This document shows positions 6,633 to 13,404 of a DNA stretch of 13,404 nt, in pieces. Location of the stretch: positions 1 through 13,404 of the forward strand of contig CAJCIF010000462.1 of the NCBI GenBank assembly GCA_903970355.1. Reading direction: 5' to 3'. The translations under genes were made by a program, and so were the position numbers. Positions within the stretch are counted from its first letter, which is position 1; every line of letters starts with the position of its first letter. Source of the DNA: Actinomycetota bacterium. GTDB lineage: Bacteria; Cyanobacteriota; Vampirovibrionia; Obscuribacterales; Obscuribacteraceae. The notes under the pieces were generated by a model. It was not told the DNA's origin. It worked only from the letters and a program-made list of their open reading frames with translations, and did not search any database.

Positions 6633-7007
6633 ATGGCAGATACTGAATCGAAAACAAAAAACGTTGTTTACCAGCTTGTGCGTTCCTCAAGATGTTTTCA
6701 GTGCGATAAAAAACTTGTTCCTGGTGATATCGCAAAACTAGTGCGTAGCGAAGACGATCGAGAAGTGCTTTGTAGAGGTTGCGCTGGTTTAGATTCGCTA
6801 GAAATACTGCGCAAAGGAAGCGCCCAAATAACAAAGTTGGCAAGCAAATACTCTGCTTCCAAATTCGTTATTGTGCAATGGTCGGAGTTATGGAAATCGT
6901 ACGAGCGAGTCGGGCTTCTACTGGAATCTCAAGCAATCGATCGTGCCGAAAAAGAAACTGGCACACTTCTAGATAAGCGCGTCAGACAGCCATCGGAAAA
7001 TCGTTAA
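6633..7007 (+). CDS. DUF2293 domain protein with zinc-binding cysteines
   Basis: This 124-residue protein has two CxxC pairs, RCFQCDKK (21-27) and CRGCAGLD (47-54), which together could bind one zinc ion. They are followed by a domain that reads like DUF2293: LEILRKGS, then ITKLASKYSASKFVIVQWS and a WKSYERVGLLLESQAIDRAE block (87-106). Members known to me share the charged RYERqGlLVe core; the function of the family is not established. The assignment rests on remembered pattern similarity. No signal peptide or membrane segment is present. The ribosome binding site is weak (AAGG at 6616-6619, 13 nt before the ATG). A secreted TPR gene follows 44 nt downstream on the same strand and may be co-transcribed. 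Confidence 0.7.
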   Translation: MADTESKTKNVVYQLVRSSRCFQCDKKLVPGDIAKLVRSEDDREVLCRGCAGLDSLEILRKGSAQITKLASKYSASKFVIVQWSELWKSYERVGLLLESQAIDRAEKETGTLLDKRVRQPSENR

Positions 7008-7051
7008 GGCCCAACATGTTAAACTGAGTGTCCCAAGTCAGGTGAAACAGT

Positions 7052-7603
7052 ATGCGTCAAACTCCCTGTTTTTTCGCCGTTCTCAGTCTGGTTATAGCAT
7101 TCAGTGGTACTAGCACTAGTTTTGCAGCAAGCACTACCGAAAACTCTGCTACTTTGAATCAGCTCAACAAAGCAATCTCTGATGATCCTACTAATTGGAA
7201 AAATTTTTTGGAGCGGTCAAAGGTTCTTGCAGCGATGAATAATCCAATGGATGAATTGATTGATCTAAACGAAGCAATCAAGCTCGCTCCGAATGAATCT
7301 GAATTATATGAAATAAGAGCGAACGTTTTAGTTGAGATGCATGAAAACGAAGGTGCACTCAAGGCTGCCGACAAAGCTGTAGCATTAAGGCCTAAAGACT
7401 TTAAGCTCTACATATTGCGAGCAAATCTCTTCAAAACTTTGGAAAATGATGAGGACTGCATTAACGACTGCAACAAAGCAATTGCTCTTAATCCTTCAGC
7501 TGTAGATGCCTACGAGCTGCGCGCCTTAGCCTACAACTCGGCCGGAAAAAAAGATCTGGCACTGGCTGATGAAAAGCAAGTCGAATTATTGAAACGCCAT
7601 TAG
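7052..7603 (+). CDS. Secreted TPR-repeat protein
   Basis: This 183-residue protein begins with a signal peptide (hydrophobic core about 6-19, likely cut after SFA or FAA near residue 25-26). The rest is essentially TPR helices: units begin near 33, 66, 83, 117 and 151, with the typical A-x-KAIALNP spacing at about 76-80, 108-114 and 143-148. C136 and C140 sit in one helix. There is no enzymatic domain, so it is probably a periplasmic or surface scaffold. AGGTGA (7040-7045) lies 6 nt before the ATG. The gene is convergent with the GGDEF-like gene, with 42 bp between their ends and no clear terminator hairpin. It is a different type from the TPR-matrixin proteins of this window. Confidence 0.8.
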   Translation: MRQTPCFFAVLSLVIAFSGTSTSFAASTTENSATLNQLNKAISDDPTNWKNFLERSKVLAAMNNPMDELIDLNEAIKLAPNESELYEIRANVLVEMHENEGALKAADKAVALRPKDFKLYILRANLFKTLENDEDCINDCNKAIALNPSAVDAYELRALAYNSAGKKDLALADEKQVELLKRH

Positions 7604-7645
7604 CGTTCGGCACCACATTGGTAGGTCTTACGCGAATAATAGATT

Positions 7646-9127
7646 TTACGAAAAAATGCTGTAGTTCAGTGATGAAGCACGAGACATATTTTTTGCTTCG
7701 ATCGCAGCAGCCACTAATACTCCTGCATCTCTGATGGTATCAGAGGCCGATGCAATTCCGATTGAAAGAACTCCAGCGCCTTCGCACATCTTTTTCAATC
7801 GTGGATCTTCTGTAAATCTATCTCGCATTGCTTCGGCGAAACCAATAGCACTGCCAATGCCGGAATCACTCAAAAGAACCACAAATTGACCTGTTTGCAT
7901 GCGGGCACAAATATGCAATGTCGAACATAATTCATGCAACCGTTCAGAAATGGCGTCGAGACATTCTGAACTTACTACCGATGTTCTGCTTGTTTCTTTG
8001 CTGCTAAAGTCAAAGGAAACAATTGCCAGACCTGCTCCTGCTACTTCAAAGCGAATCAGTTCTCTTTGAAGGAAGAATGTAAATGCCCGAAAATGAGTCA
8101 GTCTTGTCTCTGGATCTGCAAGCCCAATCATTATGTCTTCGCTTGCATAAGGATCCAGTTCAACCGGTGCCGGCAAAGGTGTTTCACCTTCTGCGCTTTT
8201 TGGGATTTCGATTTCACCCAATTCTTCCACTGCTTCTACTGCGGGTTTAGCGGATGCTGGTACTACAATTTCTGTAGGTGTAACAGCTTCTGGCTTAACG
8301 GCTTCTATTGGATTCTCGACCTCTAGATCGGAGGTTGGTGCTTCCGCAACTACTTCTGGGTCGTGTGCTTCAGCAAGTTCCACTTCAGCTTCTTGCTCTT
8401 GAGCTGGAGCCGGCTTGATATTTTCAGCTCCTGGAATGAAGGCACCAAAAAGATTGAACGCTCCGGAAGTATTGTGTGGTGTGGGTGCCTGATTTGATGA
8501 CTCACCAGCAAGCGCTTGCGCTCCGGACCACTCTGCTCCAAAGACCTCACCATCTGTGTCGGCAGGTACTTCACCTGCAGCAGAGACAGCGGGTTCTGAT
8601 CCTTCAGTTACAGGTCTTTCAGCAAAACCTTGCTGCGGAATCGATGAAGGTGGTGGTGCTTGAACTTCGGTTGCAATGCTTTCTGCAAATAGATTGGTAA
8701 AAGGCATTTCCGGCAAGCTCGAACTGCTTACATTAACTCTTTGTTGGGGAGGCGCGGCTGGTTCTTGGGGAGCTACCGATTGGCTGGCATCCGGCTGATA
8801 AACTTGATACGCCCCGGAATTGTTTTGAATGGTGGTAGTGGCGGAGTCGATCTTAACCTTGTTCTGAATCATTAGAACGTCGATACTTTCCTTTGTCCAG
8901 ATCACAGAACCATCGTTTCTTTCAAACGACCACTTGTTGGGCAATGTGAACTTAATGACCAAGATTGGACTATCTGCATCGCGCTTGAAAGGCAATGCCA
9001 CAGTTTTAGCAGCCTGCTTGGCGGTTGTAATAATGTACTTCAGGTCTTCGGTTGTCGGAATAGCGCTGAGTTGCAACAACCTGACGGTCTGCGCCGCCGT
9101 ACTACGTAATGAATTAGAAAGCGACAT
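7646..9127 (-). CDS. Protein with degenerate C-terminal GGDEF domain and long acidic linker
   Basis: This 493-residue protein has three parts. Residues 1-105 form a compact N-terminal domain I do not recognise, with beta-strand pattern ILVIKFTLP (55-63) and SVIWTKESIDVLMI (74-87). Residues about 110-325 form a long Pro/Ala/Glu-rich, probably disordered linker. Residues about 330-485 read like a GGDEF fold: DPETRLTHFRAF (338-349) stands where DxLTGLxNRxxF is usual, SFDF (371-374) matches the metal-binding strand, and SIGIAS (455-460) matches the late strand. The signature GGDEF is replaced by QTGQF (411-415), so cyclic-di-GMP synthesis is unlikely; a binding or scaffold role is an inference. 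There is no signal peptide or membrane helix. The ribosome binding site is weak. Confidence 0.65.
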   Translation of the reverse strand: MSLSNSLRSTAAQTVRLLQLSAIPTTEDLKYIITTAKQAAKTVALPFKRDADSPILVIKFTLPNKWSFERNDGSVIWTKESIDVLMIQNKVKIDSATTTIQNNSGAYQVYQPDASQSVAPQEPAAPPQQRVNVSSSSLPEMPFTNLFAESIATEVQAPPPSSIPQQGFAERPVTEGSEPAVSAAGEVPADTDGEVFGAEWSGAQALAGESSNQAPTPHNTSGAFNLFGAFIPGAENIKPAPAQEQEAEVELAEAHDPEVVAEAPTSDLEVENPIEAVKPEAVTPTEIVVPASAKPAVEAVEELGEIEIPKSAEGETPLPAPVELDPYASEDIMIGLADPETRLTHFRAFTFFLQRELIRFEVAGAGLAIVSFDFSSKETSRTSVVSSECLDAISERLHELCSTLHICARMQTGQFVVLLSDSGIGSAIGFAEAMRDRFTEDPRLKKMCEGAGVLSIGIASASDTIRDAGVLVAAAIEAKNMSRASSLNYSIFS

Positions 9128-9319
9128 GAATTGTCTTGAGTCCTTTGAGGGGCGGGAGAAAATAGCTCATCTAAGTAGAAGTTTTCCACAAAACGAGCGA
9201 AAAACCACAAATTTATACTGTGAGCATACCGAATACTTGTAAAGTTTTTGTGAAAGCACGTAGGGTATTTTCGCAGCCGAGAGCGGTTTTCGGGATATAT
9301 GACCAAAAGTCTTCTCGAT
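9128..9319. promoter_or_regulatory. Intergenic region upstream of the GGDEF-like gene
   Basis: This 192-bp gap lies between two minus-strand genes and should hold the promoter of the GGDEF-like gene. On the minus strand TATAAA (9212-9217) is preceded by TTTACA (9238-9243), but the 20-bp spacer is longer than ideal. No clear terminator for the upstream LysM gene was found. Confidence 0.3.
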
Positions 9320-10735
9320 TTAGACGTATGTTCTCAATCCACCAAATAAGGCATCGTAACCCGGTCCATAGGTCGGATGTGTTTTATCTGCCTGCCAGAC
9401 TCCTGCAAGCATTCGTCCGTTGGAATCAAGCATTGAACTACCAACATCTCTAAACACTACGTTTGAGCCTGCAAGCGCCAATTCTAGCTTGCGATTGACC
9501 TCTCTAATTGTGTGACGAATCGGGTCGTTTGGATCCTCACCGTGAGGGAGAACGCCCAGCACTAATATCTGAGTATTTGGCAATTTTTGCTGTAGCACAC
9601 GGGCATTAGCAAGTATGCCTTTGACAATGTCGTCGGTGCTCGCTTTGCCAACATCGTTAGCGCCAATCAAGAGCACTGCCTTATGAGGAGCTTTGGTGCG
9701 GAAGTCAGCCTCACCGTTTTCAAGGCGCCAGAGCAAATTTGCCGAACGGTCGTCTTGTATGCCGAAATTCTGAGCGCGTTCACCAAATAGGTTACGGAAG
9801 TTGTTGTTTAGCTGCATGCCCTGGGTAATGGAATCGCCAAAAAACACAACGTCGGCATCGCTTGTCTGTGCTTTAGTAACAAGGTCCAAATGGGACTGCA
9901 GCCAGGCACTGCCTCGACTGGTTGCTACGGCGGTTTCTGGAACATTGCCGGTTTCTGGTGCTATAGGAGCGCCGTTTGCCCTGCTATCTCCGCTGGCGCT
10001 TTGATCTCCGGTGCTTTGATCTAGTGTGCTTTGAGCCGACGTGCTTTGCTCTCCTGTTCCTTGAACTCTTGGGCTGCGATCTTGCCTAATTGGCGGGCCT
10101 ACGGTTCTATCTACGCCCGTGGGATCTAATGCCGCCGTTCTATGCACGCTGGATTCGCCTGCAACTGGGCGCCCTTCAGCCATATCCGTGTGTATTACTG
10201 TTCCAATCGGAATACTGTTTGGATTAACGCCGTTCTTTTTGGCTATGCGAGCGACTTCTGCGGTTATATCCGAGTCTGAAGGGTCATGCCCGTTATGCTT
10301 CTTGAAGCTAGCCCTGGCCATATCCCACAAAGTATCACCGAAGGCAATGGCATGAGCATCTTTCTCATTGATGTCCTTTTCGCTAACTGCTCTTGCAGCC
10401 TGCCGTGCTTCTCGATATGAATTGTGCTGGGCCGGTTCCTGCGGAGGAGCGCTTTCTGTGGGCGATTCCTGTCCTTTCGCATTCAGAACAAAGGATTTTC
10501 CGGAGGCATCATGGAGCTGAATAGCGCCGTTTTGCACGCCATCGATTACCTGGACATCGGGAATGAGATGAGCTTGCACCAAAAGACCATGGACTTGATC
10601 GAGCAAGTCTTTCTTTTGCGTGGCTAATTCGGGCTTAGTAAGGTCGGTGCCAAAGCGCTCGATGAAAGTATCGAGATGGTGTTTGTCGAGATCCTGTTTG
10701 AGAACCCTGGTTGTACTATCCAATAGCTCAGACAT
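9320..10735 (-). CDS. LysM and SGNH/GDSL hydrolase protein
   Basis: This 471-residue protein ends in an SGNH/GDSL hydrolase domain (about 293-471) close in pattern to the catalytic subunits of platelet-activating-factor acetylhydrolase 1b. GDS (300-302) has nucleophile S302, G325 in NFGI is a likely oxyanion residue, GAND (358-361) supplies N360, and DKTH (450-453) supplies D450 and H453. All catalytic blocks are present, so an esterase or O-deacetylase is expected. A LysM-like domain (about 125-183, AFGDTLWDMA and IPIGTVIHT) could bind glycan such as peptidoglycan. In between is a linker with a five-residue tandem repeat (230-249). The first 90 residues are unassigned. No signal peptide is visible, which is odd for a cell-wall protein. 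No clear ribosome binding site precedes ATG 10735. Confidence 0.85.
   Translation of the reverse strand: MSELLDSTTRVLKQDLDKHHLDTFIERFGTDLTKPELATQKKDLLDQVHGLLVQAHLIPDVQVIDGVQNGAIQLHDASGKSFVLNAKGQESPTESAPPQEPAQHNSYREARQAARAVSEKDINEKDAHAIAFGDTLWDMARASFKKHNGHDPSDSDITAEVARIAKKNGVNPNSIPIGTVIHTDMAEGRPVAGESSVHRTAALDPTGVDRTVGPPIRQDRSPRVQGTGEQSTSAQSTLDQSTGDQSASGDSRANGAPIAPETGNVPETAVATSRGSAWLQSHLDLVTKAQTSDADVVFFGDSITQGMQLNNNFRNLFGERAQNFGIQDDRSANLLWRLENGEADFRTKAPHKAVLLIGANDVGKASTDDIVKGILANARVLQQKLPNTQILVLGVLPHGEDPNDPIRHTIREVNRKLELALAGSNVVFRDVGSSMLDSNGRMLAGVWQADKTHPTYGPGYDALFGGLRTYV
9989..10048 (-). repeat. 15-bp coding tandem repeat (QST pentapeptides)
   Basis: Four imperfect 15-bp units encode QSTSA, QSTLD, QSTGD and QSASG (residues 230-249) in the linker between the LysM and SGNH domains. 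Short in-frame repeats like this can change copy number and so linker length. Confidence 0.75.
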
Positions 10736-10897
10736 TTCTGTGCCAACGCAAGTGGGGACGGGCAGTGGCGCAAACTGAGTGGACCGCCTCTGAGTGCAGG
10801 TTTACTTTAACATGGCTTCACTCAAGAGTGGCGTCTTCCGTGGGAAGATCCCCATGGTTTCGAACCATTTAAAGCACTCACTTTGCAGGTTTTCAGA
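10736..10897. promoter_or_regulatory. Divergent intergenic region with three consecutive hairpins
   Basis: This 162-bp region separates the LysM-SGNH gene from the mutarotase gene. Three perfect inverted repeats sit in a row: CACTC-AA-GAGTG (10819-10830), TCTTCC-GTG-GGAAGA (10834-10848) and ATGGTT-TCG-AACCAT (10854-10868). CTGAGTG occurs twice just before them (10775-10781 and 10790-10796), and CACTCAC follows at 10875. The first hairpin shares its CACTC/GAGTG half-sites with the palindrome in the repeats at 37-53 and 495-511. No T-run follows, so this is not an ordinary terminator. Confidence 0.45.
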
Positions 10898-11935
10898 ATG
10901 CCCACTCTAACAAAAGAACGTTTTGGCACTACCACTGATGGACAGGATGTCGATCGATTCACGTTGCAAAACAAAAACGGAATGGTGACGAAGCTCATCA
11001 GCTATGGAGCAGGGGTTTCAGAATTATGGGTGCGTGACAAAAACGGAAAACCGGTGAATGTCGTCCTTGGTTTTGACACAGTACAACCCTATGAAACTCG
11101 CCCCACGCCTTATTTTGGTTGCACCGTCGGCCGTTATGCCAATCGCATCGCAGAAGCTAAATTTTCCCATGGTGGCAAAGAATATCAACTGAACGCCAAT
11201 GATGGTTCGCACACACTCCACGGCGGCTTGAACGGGTTGAGCCACCGTGTTTGGAAAAGTGAATTATTGCCCGGCGATTCAGGGGTGCGTTTTCAGATAA
11301 GCAGTCCGGATGGCGATGAAGGCTTTCCAGGCAACTTAGCTGTTTCCGTCACTTTCAGCTTGACGGATGAAAACGAACTCTGCATTGATTACGTAGCTAC
11401 AACCGACCAAACGACGCCTGTCAATTTAACCAATCACTGCTATTTCAACCTGGAAGGCGCCGGCAACGGCACCGTGCACGATCACACTGTTCAGATAAAT
11501 GCAGAGTCTTTCATACCGGTAAACAGCGCTTATGTTCCTACCGGAGAAATAGGTGCAGTAAAAGAAACACCAATGGATTTCAACCAACCAAAACGGATTG
11601 GACAAGATTTCAACAAAGTGCCAGGTGGTTACGACCACACCTATGTGCTGCGCACGAAGCCTGGTGAACTTACAGAAGCAGCAAGAGTTTCAGCACCAGG
11701 GTCTGGTATCTCTTTGTGCATGCTCACGACTGAACCTGGTGTGCAACTTTACACATCCAATTTTTTAGATGGCACCATAACTGGTATCGGTGGCGTTTAC
11801 AAAAAACATGGTGCTCTTTGCCTGGAAGCTCAGCATTTTCCGGACTCAGTTCATCACAATCATTTTCCGAATGTGTTACTAGAACCGGATGAAACCTACA
11901 AGCAGACAACCGTCTACAGATTCGATTTACTTTAA
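10898..11935 (+). CDS. galM: Aldose 1-epimerase (galactose mutarotase)
   Basis: This 345-residue enzyme interconverts the alpha and beta anomers of galactose, glucose and other aldoses, feeding the Leloir pathway. Hallmarks are GRYANRI (78-84), NDGSHTLHGG (101-110) with H108, TNHCYFNL (178-185) with the general acid H180, GGYDHTYV (243-250) with sugar-binding D246, and CLEAQHFPDS (308-317) with the general base E310. The length matches the family. ATG 10898 has CAGG at 10886-10889 about 8 nt upstream; a TTG at 10883 would add five residues but lacks a ribosome binding site. There is no signal peptide, so it is cytoplasmic. No other galactose genes are nearby. Its 3' end overlaps the convergent thioredoxin gene by 9 bp. 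Confidence 0.93.
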   Translation: MPTLTKERFGTTTDGQDVDRFTLQNKNGMVTKLISYGAGVSELWVRDKNGKPVNVVLGFDTVQPYETRPTPYFGCTVGRYANRIAEAKFSHGGKEYQLNANDGSHTLHGGLNGLSHRVWKSELLPGDSGVRFQISSPDGDEGFPGNLAVSVTFSLTDENELCIDYVATTDQTTPVNLTNHCYFNLEGAGNGTVHDHTVQINAESFIPVNSAYVPTGEIGAVKETPMDFNQPKRIGQDFNKVPGGYDHTYVLRTKPGELTEAARVSAPGSGISLCMLTTEPGVQLYTSNFLDGTITGIGGVYKKHGALCLEAQHFPDSVHHNHFPNVLLEPDETYKQTTVYRFDLL

Positions 11936-12400
11936 CGCGTGCGATACTGCTTCATCAAGTTCAGCTTGATCTACATAACCGGCAAATTGGTTAATCAACT
12001 CCCCTGAACGGTTGAAAATAAATGTCGCTGGTATTCCTTGCACGCCTAATTTGTTTGCCAATGGTTGTGCTTTGGGATCATCAACGTTAAAACGCATGAA
12101 ATCTACGCTGCCTTGATATCGTGCTTTGCTGCCTTCAACAACCGGTCCGTAAGCCCGGCAAGGACCGCACCAATCTGCATAAAACTCTAAGACCTTTGGT
12201 CTTTCAGCAGTTTTAAGAGGTTCTGCAACGGAAGAGCGTGCTTTTGTTTGTTCGACTTTTGCGTAGCCTGCAGAGAAAATGCCTACCCCAACCATAAGCG
12301 AAATAGCCAGGAAAGCTCTCTGCCAGATTTGTGATCTTGTAATTGTATTTTCTGCACTAGCAGTTTTTGTACTATTTGTTCTGTTTGTACTATTCATCAT
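11927..12400 (-). CDS. Membrane-anchored thioredoxin-like protein (TxlA/HCF164-like)
   Basis: This 157-residue protein has an N-terminal polar tail, one hydrophobic segment (about 29-46) and a thioredoxin fold (about 65-157). The active site WCGPC (77-81) has redox cysteines C78 and C81, and the cis-proline is P124 in GIPATFIF. LEFYADWC before the active site resembles cyanobacterial TxlA and plastid HCF164. The hydrophobic segment would place the domain outside the cytoplasm, either anchored or cut near A47. A role in reducing or exchanging disulfides of exported proteins is likely but inferred. Two ATG codons begin the frame; AGAGGG is only about 2-3 nt from the first, so the second (12397) has better spacing. 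The next gene upstream, 89 bp away on the same strand, encodes an exported metalloprotease. Confidence 0.88.
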   Translation of the reverse strand: MMNSTNRTNSTKTASAENTITRSQIWQRAFLAISLMVGVGIFSAGYAKVEQTKARSSVAEPLKTAERPKVLEFYADWCGPCRAYGPVVEGSKARYQGSVDFMRFNVDDPKAQPLANKLGVQGIPATFIFNRSGELINQFAGYVDQAELDEAVSHALK

Positions 12401-12489
12401 TTCCCTCTCGCACAGCCATTTTCAATGGTAGATCAACACCAGAGTCGACCGCAACTCTTAATCATCAGTTAATAAAAATAAACGACAGA
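12401..12489. other. Short gap between two minus-strand genes
   Basis: This 89-bp gap contains the ribosome binding site of the thioredoxin gene and a small inverted repeat CCATT-TTC-AATGG near 12415-12427. No convincing terminator or promoter was seen, so read-through from the protease gene into the thioredoxin gene is possible. Confidence 0.3.
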
Positions 12490-13404
12490 TCAGTTTTTTG
12501 TCAGTGTGCTCAGTTCGGCTTCAACCCTGTCCGCATCTGTGTCTTTATGAGCTGCGCGCAAAACCTCACCATAGACTTTGAGAATTTCACGATAGTTAGA
12601 GCGAACAGGACTGTGTCGCAATAAGGGCAATGCACGTTCGAAAAGATTTTCAGAGTCTGTGATATGTCCGTCCTTATAAGCCTTCCAACCGGCTCGTGCC
12701 AATACTGCTCCCAGGTTCGCATTTACAACTGGATTTGAATCATCAAGACGGTGTGCTTCCTCAAGAAGTTGCCTTGCAAGAACGAGATTTTGGGCCGTTA
12801 TTGCATCGGCCGCTTGAGCGTTAAGACGCATAGACTTTGCTAAAGGGGTGGCATTTGAATCGGTACCAATCTGCTTTTGGGCAATCACCTTATGAGCGGC
12901 AACTGTCTCATCATCGGCGTCATAAAGTGCAATCAGAGTATTTTTGTCTCTGTCTGTCAATTGATAAGGCACAAGCTCATCGCCACCGAGCATAGTGCTA
13001 AACATAACGTCGTGCGGATTATTGCTGTGTGTATTCAGTCCAAGAGCATGGCCAATTTCGTGGAGATCAAGCCGTCTCGCCAGGTTATCACTGATTTCTT
13101 TCGAACCGTCCATTCGCCGCGTTAGAAGAGATATGTTTGCATGCACCAGATTATTGCCATCGGCCATAAAAAGCGTTTCGCCAAGATCTCTGATTTGTGC
13201 AAAATGCGCATTTGTATCTGTAAAGCTAACAGAAATATCGCAGTCATCCGGATTATCAATATAAGCGAATGTCACTCTGCCATCTGTAGCGGCGGTCCAA
13301 TCAGCAAAAGCTTGCTTGAGAATACCTAAATAGCTTTCGCGGTAATCCGGAACTTTGCTACCATCAATGATGGCAACCTTCAATGGCATTTTGCTCTTTT
13401 GCCA
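12490..13404 (-). CDS. TPR-matrixin metalloprotease paralogue (5' end outside window)
   Basis: The frame stays open through ATG 13389 to the window edge; the codons before it (W-Q-K-S-K-M-P-L-K) align with WPENRMPIK inside the protease at 2672, so the N-terminal part, probably a signal peptide and TPRs, lies outside. In the 304 visible residues the metalloprotease domain comes first: H115-E-I-G-H119, G122, third His at 126 and Met-turn DVM (132-134). It is followed by DRDKNTLIALYDAD, which matches SSKDKNTLVALYSLD in the paralogue, and a C-terminal TPR-like helical region (about 180-300). The third His is again one residue later than in the classic metzincin motif. It is probably exported and proteolytic. 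A fall of charged residues between the paralogues suggests old divergence, not a recent duplication. Confidence 0.85.
   Translation of the reverse strand, partial: WQKSKMPLKVAIIDGSKVPDYRESYLGILKQAFADWTAATDGRVTFAYIDNPDDCDISVSFTDTNAHFAQIRDLGETLFMADGNNLVHANISLLTRRMDGSKEISDNLARRLDLHEIGHALGLNTHSNNPHDVMFSTMLGGDELVPYQLTDRDKNTLIALYDADDETVAAHKVIAQKQIGTDSNATPLAKSMRLNAQAADAITAQNLVLARQLLEEAHRLDDSNPVVNANLGAVLARAGWKAYKDGHITDSENLFERALPLLRHSPVRSNYREILKVYGEVLRAAHKDTDADRVEAELSTLTKN

Noticed and set aside
9182..9190. Single DnaA-box-like TTTTCCACA
   Set aside because: One near-match without further boxes, an AT-rich unwinding region or origin genes nearby is not evidence of an origin.
10119..10355. Plus-strand open frame inside the LysM-SGNH gene
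   Set aside because: It is a shadow of a well supported minus-strand gene with an intact catalytic triad, and its translation has no domain pattern.
12367..12624. Plus-strand frame across the thioredoxin/protease gap
   Set aside because: It overlaps two convincing minus-strand genes and has no ribosome binding site or recognisable protein pattern.

Overview
The window looks like a bacterial chromosome of moderate G+C content with Gram-negative style genes. It combines secreted TPR proteins, TPR-flanked matrixin-type metalloproteases, a eukaryote-like Ser/Thr kinase with a zinc ribbon, a membrane helix and a leucine-rich-repeat sensor, a GGDEF-like protein that has lost its signature, and a membrane thioredoxin resembling cyanobacterial TxlA/HCF164. 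This mix would fit a non-photosynthetic relative of the cyanobacteria (Melainabacteria/Vampirovibrionia, for example Obscuribacterales). That placement is inferred from gene content only; Planctomycetota or Acidobacteriota are alternatives. No rRNA, tRNA, transposase, phage gene or CRISPR array was seen.

Layout. Positions 1-674 hold almost no protein-coding sequence. A 119-bp segment occurs twice, 458 bp apart (1-119 and 459-577). Each copy has a composite palindrome, a -10-like hexamer and an untranslated segment that ends in a T-run just before an ATGAGATT start. After copy 1 there is a 30-codon reading frame and a strong intrinsic terminator. After copy 2 comes a GT87/DUF2029 membrane glycosyltransferase (675-2045). 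Convergent to it is a small HEXXH metallopeptidase (2042-2632, minus). Head to head with that is a secreted TPR-matrixin-TPR protease (2672-4123), closely followed by a GNAT acetyltransferase (4130-4552). The kinase-LRR receptor (4549-6519, minus) converges on the acetyltransferase.

Divergent from the kinase are a DUF2293 zinc-binding protein (6633-7007) and a secreted TPR protein (7052-7603). Two minus-strand genes follow: a protein with a degenerate GGDEF domain (7646-9127) and a LysM plus SGNH/GDSL hydrolase protein (9320-10735). A 162-bp intergenic region with three consecutive hairpins separates the latter from a galactose mutarotase (10898-11935). Convergent with the mutarotase are a membrane-anchored thioredoxin (11927-12400, minus) and a second TPR-matrixin paralogue (12490-13404, minus) whose N-terminus lies outside the window.

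The genes do not form one pathway. The common themes are envelope and extracellular work (glycosyl transfer, secreted proteases, LysM/SGNH hydrolase, periplasmic thioredoxin) and signalling (kinase, GGDEF-like protein). Packing is tight: two convergent pairs share a CTAG stop overlap and a third overlaps by 9 bp. The least explained element is the duplicated promoter/leader module at 1-720.
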